DNA of 64,000 nucleotides from Cristatella mucedo (lineage: Eukaryota; Bryozoa; Phylactolaemata; Cristatellidae): contig WPIO01000058.1 in NCBI GenBank assembly GCA_009760855.2, forward strand, positions 61,001 through 125,000. Direction: 5' to 3'. The notes under the pieces are model-generated. The model was given only the letters and a program-made list of their open reading frames with translations, was not told where the DNA came from and did not search any database. Shown here piece after piece: positions 51,630 to 63,225 of this stretch; within the stretch, counting starts at the first letter, position 1; every line of letters begins with the position of its first letter. The translations under genes were made by a program, and so were the position numbers.

Positions 51630-53540
51630 GGCTTCGTCCGTGCCGACAACCCCCCCCCCCATCCACCACCGGGCTGTGGGCTCATATTGGCGATCCTGAC
51701 GAACATTTGGGCAAGGCGAACCTTGGCGCTAGAATATGCGAACGCGCGCGAAACCAAGTGTCGAATAAAACGAGGCCAGTGCATCACTGCTTTTGTCTCG
51801 TGACTTCTGGAAAGTGTTTCCAGAACATTCGAAGACCTATTTATTGTGGCAGCTGTTAGGCCAGTTGCTTTACTTGTTTAGCGACTTTGCAGCGCGTGTG
51901 TACACATATATGCATGTATAATATATATATATATATATATGTATATACGTAGTGTATAACTACAAATATATGAATATTTTATATGAGAAATCTCGACTGC
52001 TTACCGCTCAAGATAGCCTGAGGTGAAAGCCTGATTGTCACGTGACTGGCAGAGGCAACAACATGTTTACCACCGCAGGCCTATCGGCTAATTGCAGCAG
52101 CCATACCACAGAGGCTGTATTGCTTTTAGCTGGGAAACAGCCAGGTTAGACATTGGCTGGCCAAGTGGTCCTGTAAAAGGAATTGTCACCATTGCCAAGG
52201 AAAAAAAATTACTTGTTCGATCACAGCCCCCAGCCGCCTTGCCTGACTGACTTCAGCCTATTTTATCGATGACTTGGTGAGCTGCAGAATGGGTGATGGT
52301 CACGAGAGCAGTCTGAATTTGGGCCATGGTCGTACTCCCAACCAGACCTTACTCATGAGTCATCAGGATCAAACAGACGATATGGAGCCAGGCTGCATAC
52401 TGGGGAGATGACATTGACAAAGGATTCTACTGGTTTGCACTGGCGAAATGCTGTGGCAAGGGTACGGTGTTGTGCAAGAGGTGGCCCCTGGTACGTTGAT
52501 GCCGGGCATGCCCTGGGCTTTTTGTGACCATGAACTGCCAATTCCACTCATCATTTGCAGCCAAGTGCAGCAGCCATAAGGAGGATGCTGAATGGTACAC
52601 GAGCCAATAATAATAATTTAAGATATCGAATACCTTACTATGTAAGGCTGGCTACAAGTTTCATTCATCTCTACTATAAGTCAGCATACCAAACACCCAC
52701 TGCAGATATGCACAGCAGTATACAGAAGTCTTTGTATACCTTGTGAGCCGGACGACACAAACGGCTAATTTGTTGGGGGATCGAGCCCTTCGGCATTTAC
52801 CATGGCCATCAGGGAGCTTCAGTTGGTAACTGGTGTTACGGTCAGGGGTATGCAAGCTTGACAGTATGCAAGCTTGACGCTCAGAGCCAATAGTATTAAC
52901 GCAGGCCACCGATATGGTTGGCGGGTAACTGACTCATTATCCTCCTGATAAACTAACAGTCCTCGAGCACTCGAAATATCAGTTTTGCAGCGCGAGCAAA
53001 AATTCTTCTATGTTCCCAGGAATAGGATGCATTGATTCAGTACCTTAACCAAAAAAAGGAGACCATGACCAGACCATGGTAACTTCACCACCTGTACCTC
53101 ACAGTGGGCTGCAAGCATTCATCACTAATATCTTCGGCTTGCAATCAATATCCGAGCGGTAAGAGCAACCAGATGCCAGACTGATATAATGGCGTAGCTG
53201 TGTGACGAGACTCTACTTCAATGCGATAAAAGCTTATAATTCACTGTCCTTATATGACTGCTTCTATGCTGCTACTGCTACCAACTATGAAAAAAAGGCA
53301 ATTCTTACCAAGTTTTTCTTACAAGTGGATGTTGTTCAACCACTCCGGTCCCCCAAGAAAAAATCAGGAGCAGGAAGGGGTCCCCCAAGAAAAAAATTAC
53401 CGAGAGCGGAAAGGGAGCCCCCTGCTCTCCAGGTCATCGGCAACACTGGTGACAAGGCATGTCAGACCCAGGCACAGGCCCAGGCAAGTACGTGCCATTG
53501 AAATGAGGCAAGAATCAGTGGTCTATGTTTATTGTATCGT
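51630..53540. other. Intergenic, no recognised gene
   Basis: 3' region of the Bcl-2 gene followed by DNA without a recognisable frame. It includes a (TA)n run at about 51918-51942. A plus-strand stretch at 53340-53420 (S-P-K-K-K-S-G-A-G-R) is a short internal repeat (GTCCCCCAAGAAAAAA occurs twice), not a domain. Confidence 0.4.
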
Positions 53541-53544
53541 CAAA

Positions 53545-54400
53545 GCAATTTGAGAAAATTTGCTGTCCAAGTATGGAGGTCAGCAATACATGCAGCAAAG
53601 GAGTTACAAGAGAGAGGTTGACGTGCTGGAAGGCTGGGAGGGATCAAAAGTATAGGTATAGCTGTGTCATCTGCTTTGAAGTGAAAGCCTAGATTGAGCT
53701 TGGCGATCATAGGGGTAAGAGTGGAGAGAAAAAATTGTGAAAAGAAGCAGACCAAGCACAAGAGCTATGTGGTACACAGTACTGGAGTGGTTCCTGACAA
53801 TTGTTGCCTGTTGACATCAATGCTCTGGAGTTTCCCACTGAGATAGGAGCTAAATGCTAGATAGTTAAAAGTGCAGTGCTAGTGATGCCCTTGCATGACA
53901 GATGCTCGTTAAGGACTAGGTGATCATTAGCATCAAACGCTGCCGAAAGATCAAGCAAAGAGACAAGTCTGCATTCCTGTGAAAGTCGTTATACACTCGA
54001 AGCAATGCTGACTCCGTGGTGATTAGTTCTAAAACCAGACTGGTGCTTGCTAGGTTTGAAGTCTCAATATACGAGTTTAGCTGGTCTGCTACTGCTCGTT
54101 CTAGTTTATGATAGGAACGGCAGTAGGGAGACTGGGTGGTTGCTAAGTTCTCTAGGTCTAGTGGTGCTTTCTTAATTTGTGGCCTACCAACAGCCATTTT
54201 GAAGGTTCAGGGACAAGACCCGAGGCTAAGGACATATTTATCATGTTAGTAATGCATGGCAGCAGCAAATTTATAAATGCATCGTAGAAGCACGACAGTG
54301 GGAATAGGTTCTAGAGGGTCAGTTGTCTTCTTTAACTGCAAAATGGTCACTTGTGGCAGCCTTGAAATCGACTTTTGAGATGCTGCACGGAATTAATGGA
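53545..54400 (-). mobile_element. LINE A RT copy, degenerate
   Basis: Minus-strand copy aligned with 64-1408. The catalytic box reads FHFKADDTAI, with tyrosine lost, and frames are broken. From 53950 to 54400 it matches the same part of the element as 969-1390, which helps define that segment as LINE. Confidence 0.8.
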
Positions 54401-57260
54401 GAGGAGTCCTGTGGAAATGTTACTGGGGGAGAGGATTCAAGGATGAGGATGCTGTTAGCTTAGGGATTGACTATCTTATGTCTATCTTGCTGACAAAAAA
54501 AGCAAAAGAAGCGATCTGCTAGATCACCACAAGGATCATTAGGTAAGCGAGGTAAACAGGTCACTAAAAATGCCATTGAAATTGGCGATGCATGTTTGAG
54601 CTTGTCTTGGCTACATCAAATCGTAAGTGTCCAATTTTAAGCATTGTCACCAAGGCTTTTCGACGTCAAAGGTATAGAACATCGCTTATGCCTCACACTG
54701 TTACTACTCCTACATGTGGCAACTACTCCTACATGTGGGTCTTCTAATGAACTCAAGAAAGCCTCTGATCTATAACTGTGTGCAGGTGACTCACTGCTTA
54801 CCTCAGGCCTTCTCTTAATGCATAATTCCAGGGTAACTAAAAAAGCCATCAAATATGCTACATACGGCTGTCATCAGCTGCTAGTTCTCCTGTTTGATCT
54901 GTACTGAGAGGTAGTGCCTCGGTGCCGTCGAGACCTGGGGACTACCGATGGTGTAGGGCATGGCTTGAAGTACTCTTCTATTGGCGATGAGGGAAGGTGG
55001 TTCGGCAGGGGGGGGGGGGCAATGCTGTCAACACTAATGGTAGTCTTGCTACTTCCGTCCGTGCAGTGGCCTTATTGCAATAAGCCATCTGACAGAAAAC
55101 AAATGAAAAGTAAGGCCTCCATAAGAACACTTATATTGTAAACACAAGAACTTGACTCTGGATCGTAATGCGATTACTAGACTAGGTTAAACTAAGTGAC
55201 AAATGTAGGCATTGATCGCACTGCTTTACAGTGCAACAAACTAAAGCTTGAAAAAGCAATTCGATCTGTTGACTTCGTCAAAAGTAAGCAGGCCGCCTGC
55301 ATTGGGCAGGGAAGCCAACACCTATATGGTGTTTGCTTTGGCAGGATTTGGCGTTCTCTTATATTGATCGGCAACCCTAGTGATATAGCAATTTAATTGC
55401 CGATTGGGACATGATCAGTTTCGAGTGACTTGGTACCTGTGTTGCACTCTACATAGTAGCAAAGCCTCTGTCTGTGGAAACACGCTGTCCACAATTGACA
55501 CAAAAGTGGAAAATTCCTATACAAACAGCAAATACTACTTTGGCAAGACTGGGCGATAATGCATGCAACCGCACGATAGCAAAGCGACTCAGCTGTCAGC
55601 AGTTTATTGTCCATTTGTAAAATTAGTAAACCCAACAATGTGACACACAATAACCGAGACTACACTGCTACTTACACATGGGTGAACATGGCCAGCACTA
55701 GCCCACTGCGCACATACTGTCTGTGGCCCTGGACACCATCACGAGCCACTGTTCAGGCACGAAACCAAGATCACGCTTCGGCCAACTCTCAGAGAGGCCT
55801 GGGCATCGTTTGGCAGCCAAAAGCCTTTGTACCGGGCAGGGATGCACGATTTAACCGTTCGCATGACACTTTTAAGGGCGCCAGCTGGCACATCCTAACT
55901 TTGCCCATTACAATAGTGGGCGATGAAGATGTGGGAGTAGCAGCCGCAGCAGAATCGGCGATGTTCTTCCTTGACAGAAAAGACAGTACTGACCGCTGTG
56001 GCAGCTTGCATTCACGAAAAGCTGCTGTCTGCATGGATGCTTTCTGCAACGCGCCTACCACGAAGCCCGGCTGCAAACGCCTGCCCGCGATGGTTCAACC
56101 ACCAGCACACTGCTTACTTCAGCAAGAGACATCGAAGGCGACTGACCATGACACCGACGGAGTCAAGACGGCCGAGGCGATTTGCGCCTGCCAGTGGCAA
56201 ACAAAGCGTGGCAGCATGATGCAGATGGTAAGACAACCAGTTTGCGAGCACGGAGACAGCAAAGATAAGGGTGACACAACGGGGCTCATGCTGCACAGAC
56301 CTTCTTTCTCCACACCGCCTTGGGCCTAAGCAGCTCTTGCATTAAACAATAGGGACCATAGCTGAGCAGACAACAGCATGCCTAAGTCCGATCATTCATT
56401 CAGAACCACCGAAATAAGTCAGCTTTTGCTGCTGCTGCCACCAGAATGCAGCACAATTCTCAAAACATTGCAGTCCATTTGCCTAGCTGCTGACATACGG
56501 CTTGCTCGACGAAGATCAACGACACTCCCACACTTTTACTAGATGATCCACGCTCCCGGTTATAACATATGGCGAACTTCTGTGAAAGTCTACAAGTAAA
56601 AGACAAAACTTTCTGTTTTAGGCCAAGATATGTAGTGCGGATCATTCTTGAGGCAGAGGAGCGATGGTACCCATACTGAAAATCATACTTGAAACACAGC
56701 AACGATGCAAAAATATCACAGCTCAGCACAAAAGAGCATAATCTGATATTCACTTTAATTGCATACTGCCAATATTAGAAAGGTCACAGCTGGAAATGAA
56801 AGCAAGTGCAAGCCTGACAGTTAATTTACAGAGCTAACCGTTCGGTAAGCAAGCCCTATATATGGATGCAAAAATAGCAAATTTGAAAATACAGATTATT
56901 ACTTGTCTCTGAATTAGCCTGCAGGGTTACAGACAACGCTAGTGGCAAGCGTTGTAACCACATGCTGATACCCCATGATATCGTGTTAAGAATCGCATTC
57001 AGTCTGCCATTGATTTCAATAGTGGCTATGTCACGTGGCCAGCGGCCTCCGTCAGCGAGATAATCCCTTATCTGGTGGCCACCATCTGGAGCTCTCCTTT
57101 CTCTCAGACACGATCCTTCCAGTCTTGTGTTCACAGTGAATGAAGAGCTCTTAACTGGCCAATGCAACTTCAGGGAGCAGCAGCAAACCAAGTCTCATGT
57201 CTTAAAAACGCGTCGAGCCACTGGTTCAAGGCAAGAACCACCAGAGCTTCCCGCCCCCAA
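54401..57260. other. No recognised gene; one long frame
   Basis: The longest open frame is at 55607-56329, plus strand, 240 codons. It overlaps a 95-codon minus-strand frame at 55789-56076. Neither has a domain, signal peptide or membrane segment I can name, and no splice context supports one over the other. The plus frame has even composition and a possible start at 55607 or 55688. It may be chance in GC-rich DNA. A minus-strand frame at 56856-57191 is likewise unassigned. Confidence 0.3.
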
Positions 57261-57264
57261 ATGC

Positions 57265-57660
57265 TCAACTGCTGCATTAGTTTAAGCCTCCCGTGCCACT
57301 AGGCTCTCTAGGACAATAAATCAGCTGTTCCATTCTTTTTCATTAAGATTGTTGGTGACACAAGTTGCTTCACAGGTCCGAGACTGTGGAACTCAACAAA
57401 TTCCTATGCAACATCTTTTCAGATATCATCTTTTCAGATCTGCCACATCCTTTCCAGCTGCCCTAAGCTACTAATGAAATACTTCCTTGGCTGCCCTCCT
57501 AACCTGTCGGAGCTTTGCACTTCTGTCATTGTGGCATGAGCCGGAGTCTGTTGGCTACGCTATACACACCGAAAGCCGCTTAAGCTTTGACTAAGGGTGG
57601 CGCCCACTCAGACATTGCTGCTTGGTTGGCTTACAGATGGAGATACCTGCATACATCCTG
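57265..57660 (+). mobile_element. LINE B C-terminal end and tail, degenerate
   Basis: Nucleotide match to 59520-59930: AATAAATCAGCTGTTCCATT, GGTCCGAGACTGTGGAACTC, CGAAAGCCGCTTAAGC and GGCTTACAGATGGAGATAC. Frames are lost. Confidence 0.75.
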
Positions 57661-58439
57661 TGTTAAGCGAAGCAGCAACTATGAAGGCTGTTTTCGACTT
57701 CAAAACGAGAAACGTAAAATATTGCGCAACAAGCCGTTGTTCTACACTAAAATAAACTGGTTAATCACAAATATTCTGACTACAAGTAGTATTTTCGATC
57801 AAATTTACGTGGTCCTGCTGATAATACTTTCATGCTCAGTGCTCCTTGTGCACAGGAAATAATAACGAGACACATGATGCGGGTAGGGGGCAAACAGCAC
57901 AATCTGCTAGAAACTCAGCGAGGCTGGATCAGCATTTATGAGAGGGGCATGTGATACGAAGAGACAGCAGTGAGTACCAATCCAATAAGGCCAGATGCTG
58001 CCTAAATGGAACCGTTTTCCTAATTTAGCACACACTTCCATTCATTCACAATATCACTGAGCCCTCATATGAACAGGTCTCAGACAATAGTTAAAGACAA
58101 AAACAAGGTGGTACCAATGTAAATGCGCTAATGGTTGGTGTGCTAAACTGGCCAGCCTGCACCTCACCATGTAGCGATAGATAGCCCCCTTCATTTTTGC
58201 AATAAATTGGTTTCTGGCTAAGGTATCATAGAGCTGACAGCATCATCCCCCCCCACTATCTTCCTTCATTGCCAATAAAAGAGGAATTACTGCCGACCAC
58301 TGAAGTTATCACAGCTTCTGGGCTTTCTTGCCAACTCTTTCGGAATCAAGATTTCAGATTCAGATTTTGCTTTTTTAATTCGAAGAAAAAGATGAAGCAG
58401 ATGAAGGAAACGATAAAAGTATGTTTAAAAAGCGTTGTC

Positions 58440-60040
58440 ACAATTAGGCTTGTCTGTCATGAGCTTTGCAGTTACCAGATCACACCACTCTCGACGACCT
58501 GCACTGGTTCCCAGTCAAGCAGCGCATCGACTTCAAGGTTGTGTCACACTTTTAGGCCCCTTCATTCTTTGGCACCAGCCAACCTATCAAATCTAGTCCC
58601 TCACCGGGGTAAGCATCAAACCAACTGCTTTTATGAATCTAATCGTTTAGTTACACCTCAATTTCAAAGACTTCCTTCGAGTTTACACCCGAAAGCTTAA
58701 AAAAGTCAGGGTCCCTTTTTTCACTCAACAATTGAGTTCCTGCCATTCGGACCAAATCAGATTTATAGGACAGTAAACAATTCATTGGCCAATGCTGAGA
58801 GGTCACACTCCCCAGATATTAACGGTTCAGCCGATGTTTTCAGCCTTCTGTACTGAAAAAATTGTGCACATTCGTGCCTCCATAAAGCCCCCTACGAGTA
58901 AAGCAATTGTGGAATCGCAACATGTGACCTTCCTTAAAAGGTTCTCCAAGGTTTCTGCATGCGATGTGGCTACCTTAATAAGGTCTAGTAAAATGAGCAC
59001 GTCTCCTGAAGACCCTAAACGTCATCTCGGTGGCCTTCACTGGCAGACCAACTTAGCCCTGCCATAACCTAGATTTGTAATGCTTCTTTGGAAAAAAGGG
59101 GTCGTACCCAAGTCCTTCAAATCGGCAATCGTTAGACCGATACTTAAAAAGCCTGGACGAGATACAGAGGTCCTTGCAAACTATCGCCCAGTTTCCCTTC
59201 TTCCTTTCTTGTCAAGGTTTCTTTAAAAAAAAATTGTCGCTAAGCAGCTGGCTGGACATTTTGAAACGAATGAAATGTCTGAAACTTTTCAATCGGGTTC
59301 AAGAGGCAGCACTCCACTGAAACTGCTCTCCTCCTTGTTAACAATGACATTCTATGTGGCAACGATGACGGAAATGTCACTGCTCTAGCAAGTCCCAGAG
59401 GTTTGACCACGTGTCTCCTTTGCTAAAAGAGCCAGGATGGCTGCCGGTTGATCAACGGATACAGAGTTAAGTTCTTACGTTTACCCACAAGGCCCTCCAC
59501 GGCTTGGCTCCTCCATACCTAGCTGAACTGCTGCATCAGTTTCAGCCTCTTCGTGCCCTTAGGTCCTGTATGGACAACAAATTAGCTGTTCCATTCCTAT
59601 GCTTAAAGGCCGTTGGCGACAGAAGTTTTAGCTCTGCAGGTCCTAGACTGTGGAACTCGCTTCCACAATTCTTACGCAACGACAACTACTCTTCTGCTGC
59701 CAACTATGGCTCGTCCTTTTCAGTGGTCCTGAGCTGCTACTTCGATGCTACTCACTACCTCAACTGCTCTCCTGACTCTGCTATGCTTCCCAATTCTCTT
59801 TGTTTCGTGAGATGAAGTCTGCTGGCTACCGAATGCATACCGAAAGCCGTTAACGCTGTGACTTTGCTATACAAAACTCTCCTGTGTAACACCCACAGTC
59901 TTTGTGGCTTTGTGGAGTTATAGATGGAGATACATTACATTACCTCGTACAAACCTCAAATCCTTTGGAGACCAGGCCTTTAGTTCCTACCTAGAACTTA
60001 CTTCGGACTGGTGTCGTGACGACCCCAGACTTGACAATGA
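58440..60040 (+). mobile_element. LINE A copy split by LINE B
   Basis: LINE A C-terminal sequence runs at 58440-58656 ([18 protein letters not shown] in one frame, then ESNRLV) and resumes at about 59943 with CCTCGTACAAACCTCAAATC, the next piece of the same domain. The gap is filled by a LINE B copy. The A copy has no 3' hairpin and runs out near 60040. Confidence 0.8.
58657..59942 (+). mobile_element. LINE B inserted in LINE A
   Basis: Starts at ATTTCAAAGACTTCCTTCGA, the same internal point seen at 34817, and ends at GGAGTTATAGATGGAGATAC ATTACATT. It carries pre-RT sequence (about 58840-59070) and RT N-terminal fragments to about 59390. It then jumps by deletion to the C-terminal domain (59395-59700; AELLHQFQPLRALRSCMDNK and RLWNSLPQFLRNDN). 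The RT palm with its catalytic box is deleted. Confidence 0.85.
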
Positions 60041-60406
60041 AAAAACTGGTTGGCGTACTGATCATATGATAGATGATGGCATCAACAGTGGACCACATAT
60101 GGTCAAGTTATATATCTAATAATTGGTAAACTAACCGGAATTTCTTGTTTGCTACCGGCAATTTGACTGAAAGGAAATTTCACTTACGCAACTACACCAA
60201 TATTGAGACCAATATTAAAATCAAGCTCCACAGCGGTGACGTTCCAGAAAGGCAAGTGTCATATGCCATAAATGAACAGGGCATGTAGAATCATATTCTA
60301 AAAGGCTACACGTCGTTTACGACATACATTGTGTGGATGATGCATTGACTTGAGTCTCGTCATATCAAAGCTGCAGTATCTCAGCTACAGGCTGTACAGC
60401 ACTTAC

Positions 60407-61389
60407 CGACCGATGTGACAAAGTGAGTGTGTGCCTCAATGGTTTTTGAGTTTCTTTTATTGCTGATGTCCCAGACGCGTATCGTCTTATCATCAGCAAC
60501 ACTAAGGAGATACTTGCCACCAGGTTGAAATGCGATGCCACGAACCCAATTATCATGACCGATCTGCAAGAGCCAGACAATCTGACACATGCTGCCACTA
60601 TCACAACTACAAAGCAAAATATCACCGGAGCTGTGCTCAAAGCAAGCTTGCTCAGCACTGACCAGTGTGAATAAGCACACACCAGTGGACACGTCCCACA
60701 TTTTGATAAGTTTATCCCTAGAGCCAGACACCAAGAACGGACCACTCCCAGCTCTGGCGACTTTCTTGCTGCTACTGCCACCATCAACGGAGTTGGTTAC
60801 TCCACCAGCCGAGCTCGCCTCGTTAATGCTGGCTGCAGCTGAGTCGGGAGCCCAGGCAATGCACTCCACGACGTGATCGTGCTCTCGAAGCTCCGAGCGG
60901 CACTCCTTTGTAGCAACCACCCAGATTCGGATGGTCTGCACATACAAGCAACAACACGATGCTCTGCAGAAACAGTTAGCCAGTGTGACTCACTTAGCCA
61001 AATTGGCCAAGTTCCCGTAAGTAAGCCACCGTCGAAGCTGTGAGCAATTGTGGGCACAGAAAATGTATGGCACGCCTGCATGAGGGACCCGATGTAAGAA
61101 TGGGTGCTTTAAGAAGAATTCGAGCAATAGGTACCAATTTAGAGGTAAAATTAAGGTAAAGATTTCTCTGTTCGGTGAGATTAAGGAAGAAAGAAATAAT
61201 CTGGTGCAAAGTATGCATGTCATACTGCTAATGTAGGGCAACTATTTGTCAGACTGGGTTTGGCGATTTTCATGGAATCAGAAAATACTTACATGATCAT
61301 TAGAACAGCTCGCCAGGAGTGAGCCATCGTGGTTTATGCGCACCATCCGTACCCAGTCCTGATGCCCGGTGAACGTTTTCACACAGTAC
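60407..61389 (-). CDS. PAFAH1B1: LIS1 / PAFAH1B1 WD40 exons (partial gene)
   Basis: Three minus-strand exons with matching phases: 61293-61389, 60663-60935 and 60407-60563. Together they encode about 176 residues of the WD40 propeller. Landmarks are [86 protein letters not shown] and [13 protein letters not shown]1 binds cytoplasmic dynein with NDEL1 and regulates its motility; it is also the regulatory subunit of brain-type platelet-activating factor acetylhydrolase. The loop between AWAPDS and [11 protein letters not shown] is about 10 residues longer than I expect for vertebrates and rich in serine and glycine. The upstream exons (LisH, coiled coil, first blades) are not seen before 64000. 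The final exon after the donor at 60406 was not found. Confidence 0.94.
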
Positions 61390-61596
61390 CTAGGTGACGC
61401 ATTAGAAAATGCAATAAATAAACAGACCACCACTGTTTAGTCTGTGTAGCGACGGATGCACAGACTAGCCGAGCTAGGGAACTGATCACTCCGCAAAGTA
61501 ATGCTACACACACAAAAAACATCCTTTAAGTGATGATAAAAGAGCCGACAGGGAGGCAACACTATTGCACCCACGACAAATCGGGATGACCTGACA
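61390..61596. other. LIS1 intron sequence
   Basis: Follows the acceptor CACCTAG of the first LIS1 exon seen. Nothing else recognised. Confidence 0.4.
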
Positions 61597-61787
61597 ATAA
61601 TAATAATAATAATAATAATATTGCACTTGATAAAGCGCCCTCAGAGAACTTAATCTCTTTCTAGGCGCTTTACATTTGCTGCAAAGTGATACGCAATAGA
61701 ATAGTAAGTAAAATCATGCTTGAAAAACAAACAAAATGAATAACATGGTTAGGGGTTACATGCACTGGGTCAGCATGCAAATGGGTT
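61597..61787 (-). mobile_element. LINE A 3' end, very young copy
   Basis: About 190 bases that are essentially identical to 6815-7003, from the ATA run through the 3' hairpin (GCGCCCTCAGAGAACTTAAT, CTCTTTCTAGGCGC) to GGGTCAGCATGCAAATG. Extreme 5' truncation, no coding sequence. It presumably lies in an intron of LIS1. Confidence 0.92.
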
Positions 61788-62222
61788 AGACAAGTGATAC
61801 ATGGACCATATGTAAGCAACTCAGTTTGCAGCTGCACTTCACCAGGCGTCCAACCCAGTGACGCATCAAAGGACATCAGTGTCACCCACTAGGGAGCCTC
61901 CACATTGCTACAATACCTTGAAAAAGTCCGTGCACCCCATTACCAACTTCTACTCTTTTCCGCCTTCACCAAGCCTCTTACATGTTTCCTCTAAGAATAG
62001 CATTTCCCAGTCTGAATAAGAATCCTAATCGTATGCAAATGAGGAACGGCACGACGTCGACACATAGAGTCGAAATGAAGCAAGAACTGAAGAGTGCCTT
62101 CACAGCTACACATGAACAAGCACGCGGCCTTTTCGTGCTAATGTGAAAGTGGGCATGCACGCTGGCCCCGAGTGTCAATGCCGGAGACATAGAGCTTAAC
62201 CACTTTCCAGTTTCCAACAGGT
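61788..62222. other. No recognised feature
   Basis: Short frames only; a minus-strand frame at 61978-62226 has no motif. Probably intron of LIS1. Confidence 0.3.
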
Positions 62223-62224
62223 AC

Positions 62225-62320
62225 ATAATAATAATAATAATAATTTTTAATATAGCGCCCTCAGAGAACTCAATCTCTTCCTGGGCACTTTACATTTGCT
62301 GCATAGGAAGCACAGAAGTG
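62225..62320 (-). mobile_element. LINE A 3' tail only
   Basis: ATAATAATAATAATAATTTT, then ATAGCGCCCTCAGAGAACTC, AATCTCTTCCTGGGCACTTT. It is older than the copy at 61597 and followed by an oppositely oriented LINE A fragment. Confidence 0.8.
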
Positions 62321-62334
62321 CTTACACTTGCACG

Positions 62335-62830
62335 CTGGTTATCAAAAGACAGCTCATTAAATGACCATGTCAGCTCCACATTCAAGACTGTCGGCTTTCA
62401 TCTCCGTGACATGGCAGAAATTCGGGCGGCTCAAATAAGGAAACCCCAGCCAAGTTGGTCCGTGCAATCGCACATCCTGTCTATACTTCTACAAAGCATA
62501 AATTACACGCACTCCTGCCTGTGCTAAAAGATGCTTACAGTTCGTGTACAAATGGGCAGCTACGCTTGTCTGTCGTGAACTCATCTGTTCCATTCTCATC
62601 GGTTCCATTGTGGTATTCCGGCTTACCTAAATGAAACATTTAATAATCAAGCTTCCCATCATACTACACGCTCCTCTGAGTTACGTCTTTTAGCTGTAAC
62701 TCTAGCGAACCACAAATCCTTTGGAGAACGTGTCTTCAGTTCCTGTGCTCTAAAGCCTTGAACTTACAACCGGCAGCCGTCACGACCTCCCTCGAATTGA
62801 CAATATTTAAAAAGAAATAAAACCCCACTT
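62335..62830 (+). mobile_element. LINE A thumb and C-terminal domain, degenerate
   Basis: Opens with LSKDSSLNDHVSSTFKTVGF and HLRDMAEIRAAQI, the post-RT block, then a broken C-terminal domain (around 62700-62800: N-H-K-S-F-G-E-R-V-F-S-S-C-A). No tail. Confidence 0.75.
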
Positions 62831-63110
62831 AGTCCTCACACCAACAGGTCTATGCCTAGAGATAAGTTGCTAGCATTTCATGACCAGTGTTGCAGGTTCA
62901 ATTCCTACATGAGAAAATCATCAATTGCTTAATGAAAGCAGGGTGATGGCCACAATGGCTCTTCCGCTGCTATATGAAGGAATTGTTGAATCAGCTAACC
63001 TTTCCTTGTTTCCTTTAGTCTACACTATATGTTCCATCCTCGTAAACTGTCCTTTATGTGCTTATGCAAGCCAAAAGACTTTGACACTTATCATTTACCT
63101 TATTTATTAT
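62831..63110. other. No recognised feature
   Basis: A 70-codon plus-strand frame at 62925-63137 is hydrophobic but runs into the microsatellite. Not convincing. Confidence 0.3.
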
Positions 63111-63128
63111 TTATTATTATTATATTAT

Positions 63129-63182
<54 letters not shown>

Positions 63183-63225
63183 TTATTATATATTATATAT
63201 AATATTTATTATTATTATTTATTAT
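63100..63225. repeat. AT/ATT microsatellite
   Basis: TTATTATTATATTATTATAT followed by a long pure TA run (about 63136-63172) and more ATT units. Likely unstable in length. Confidence 0.95.

Noticed and set aside
55607-56329. A 240-codon plus-strand frame as a confident gene
   Set aside because: No recognised domain, an overlapping opposite-strand frame of 95 codons, and no splice or expression support. Kept only as a note.
59943-60120. Last LIS1 exon
   Set aside because: This stretch is LINE A on the plus strand; no WD40-like reading exists on the minus strand.
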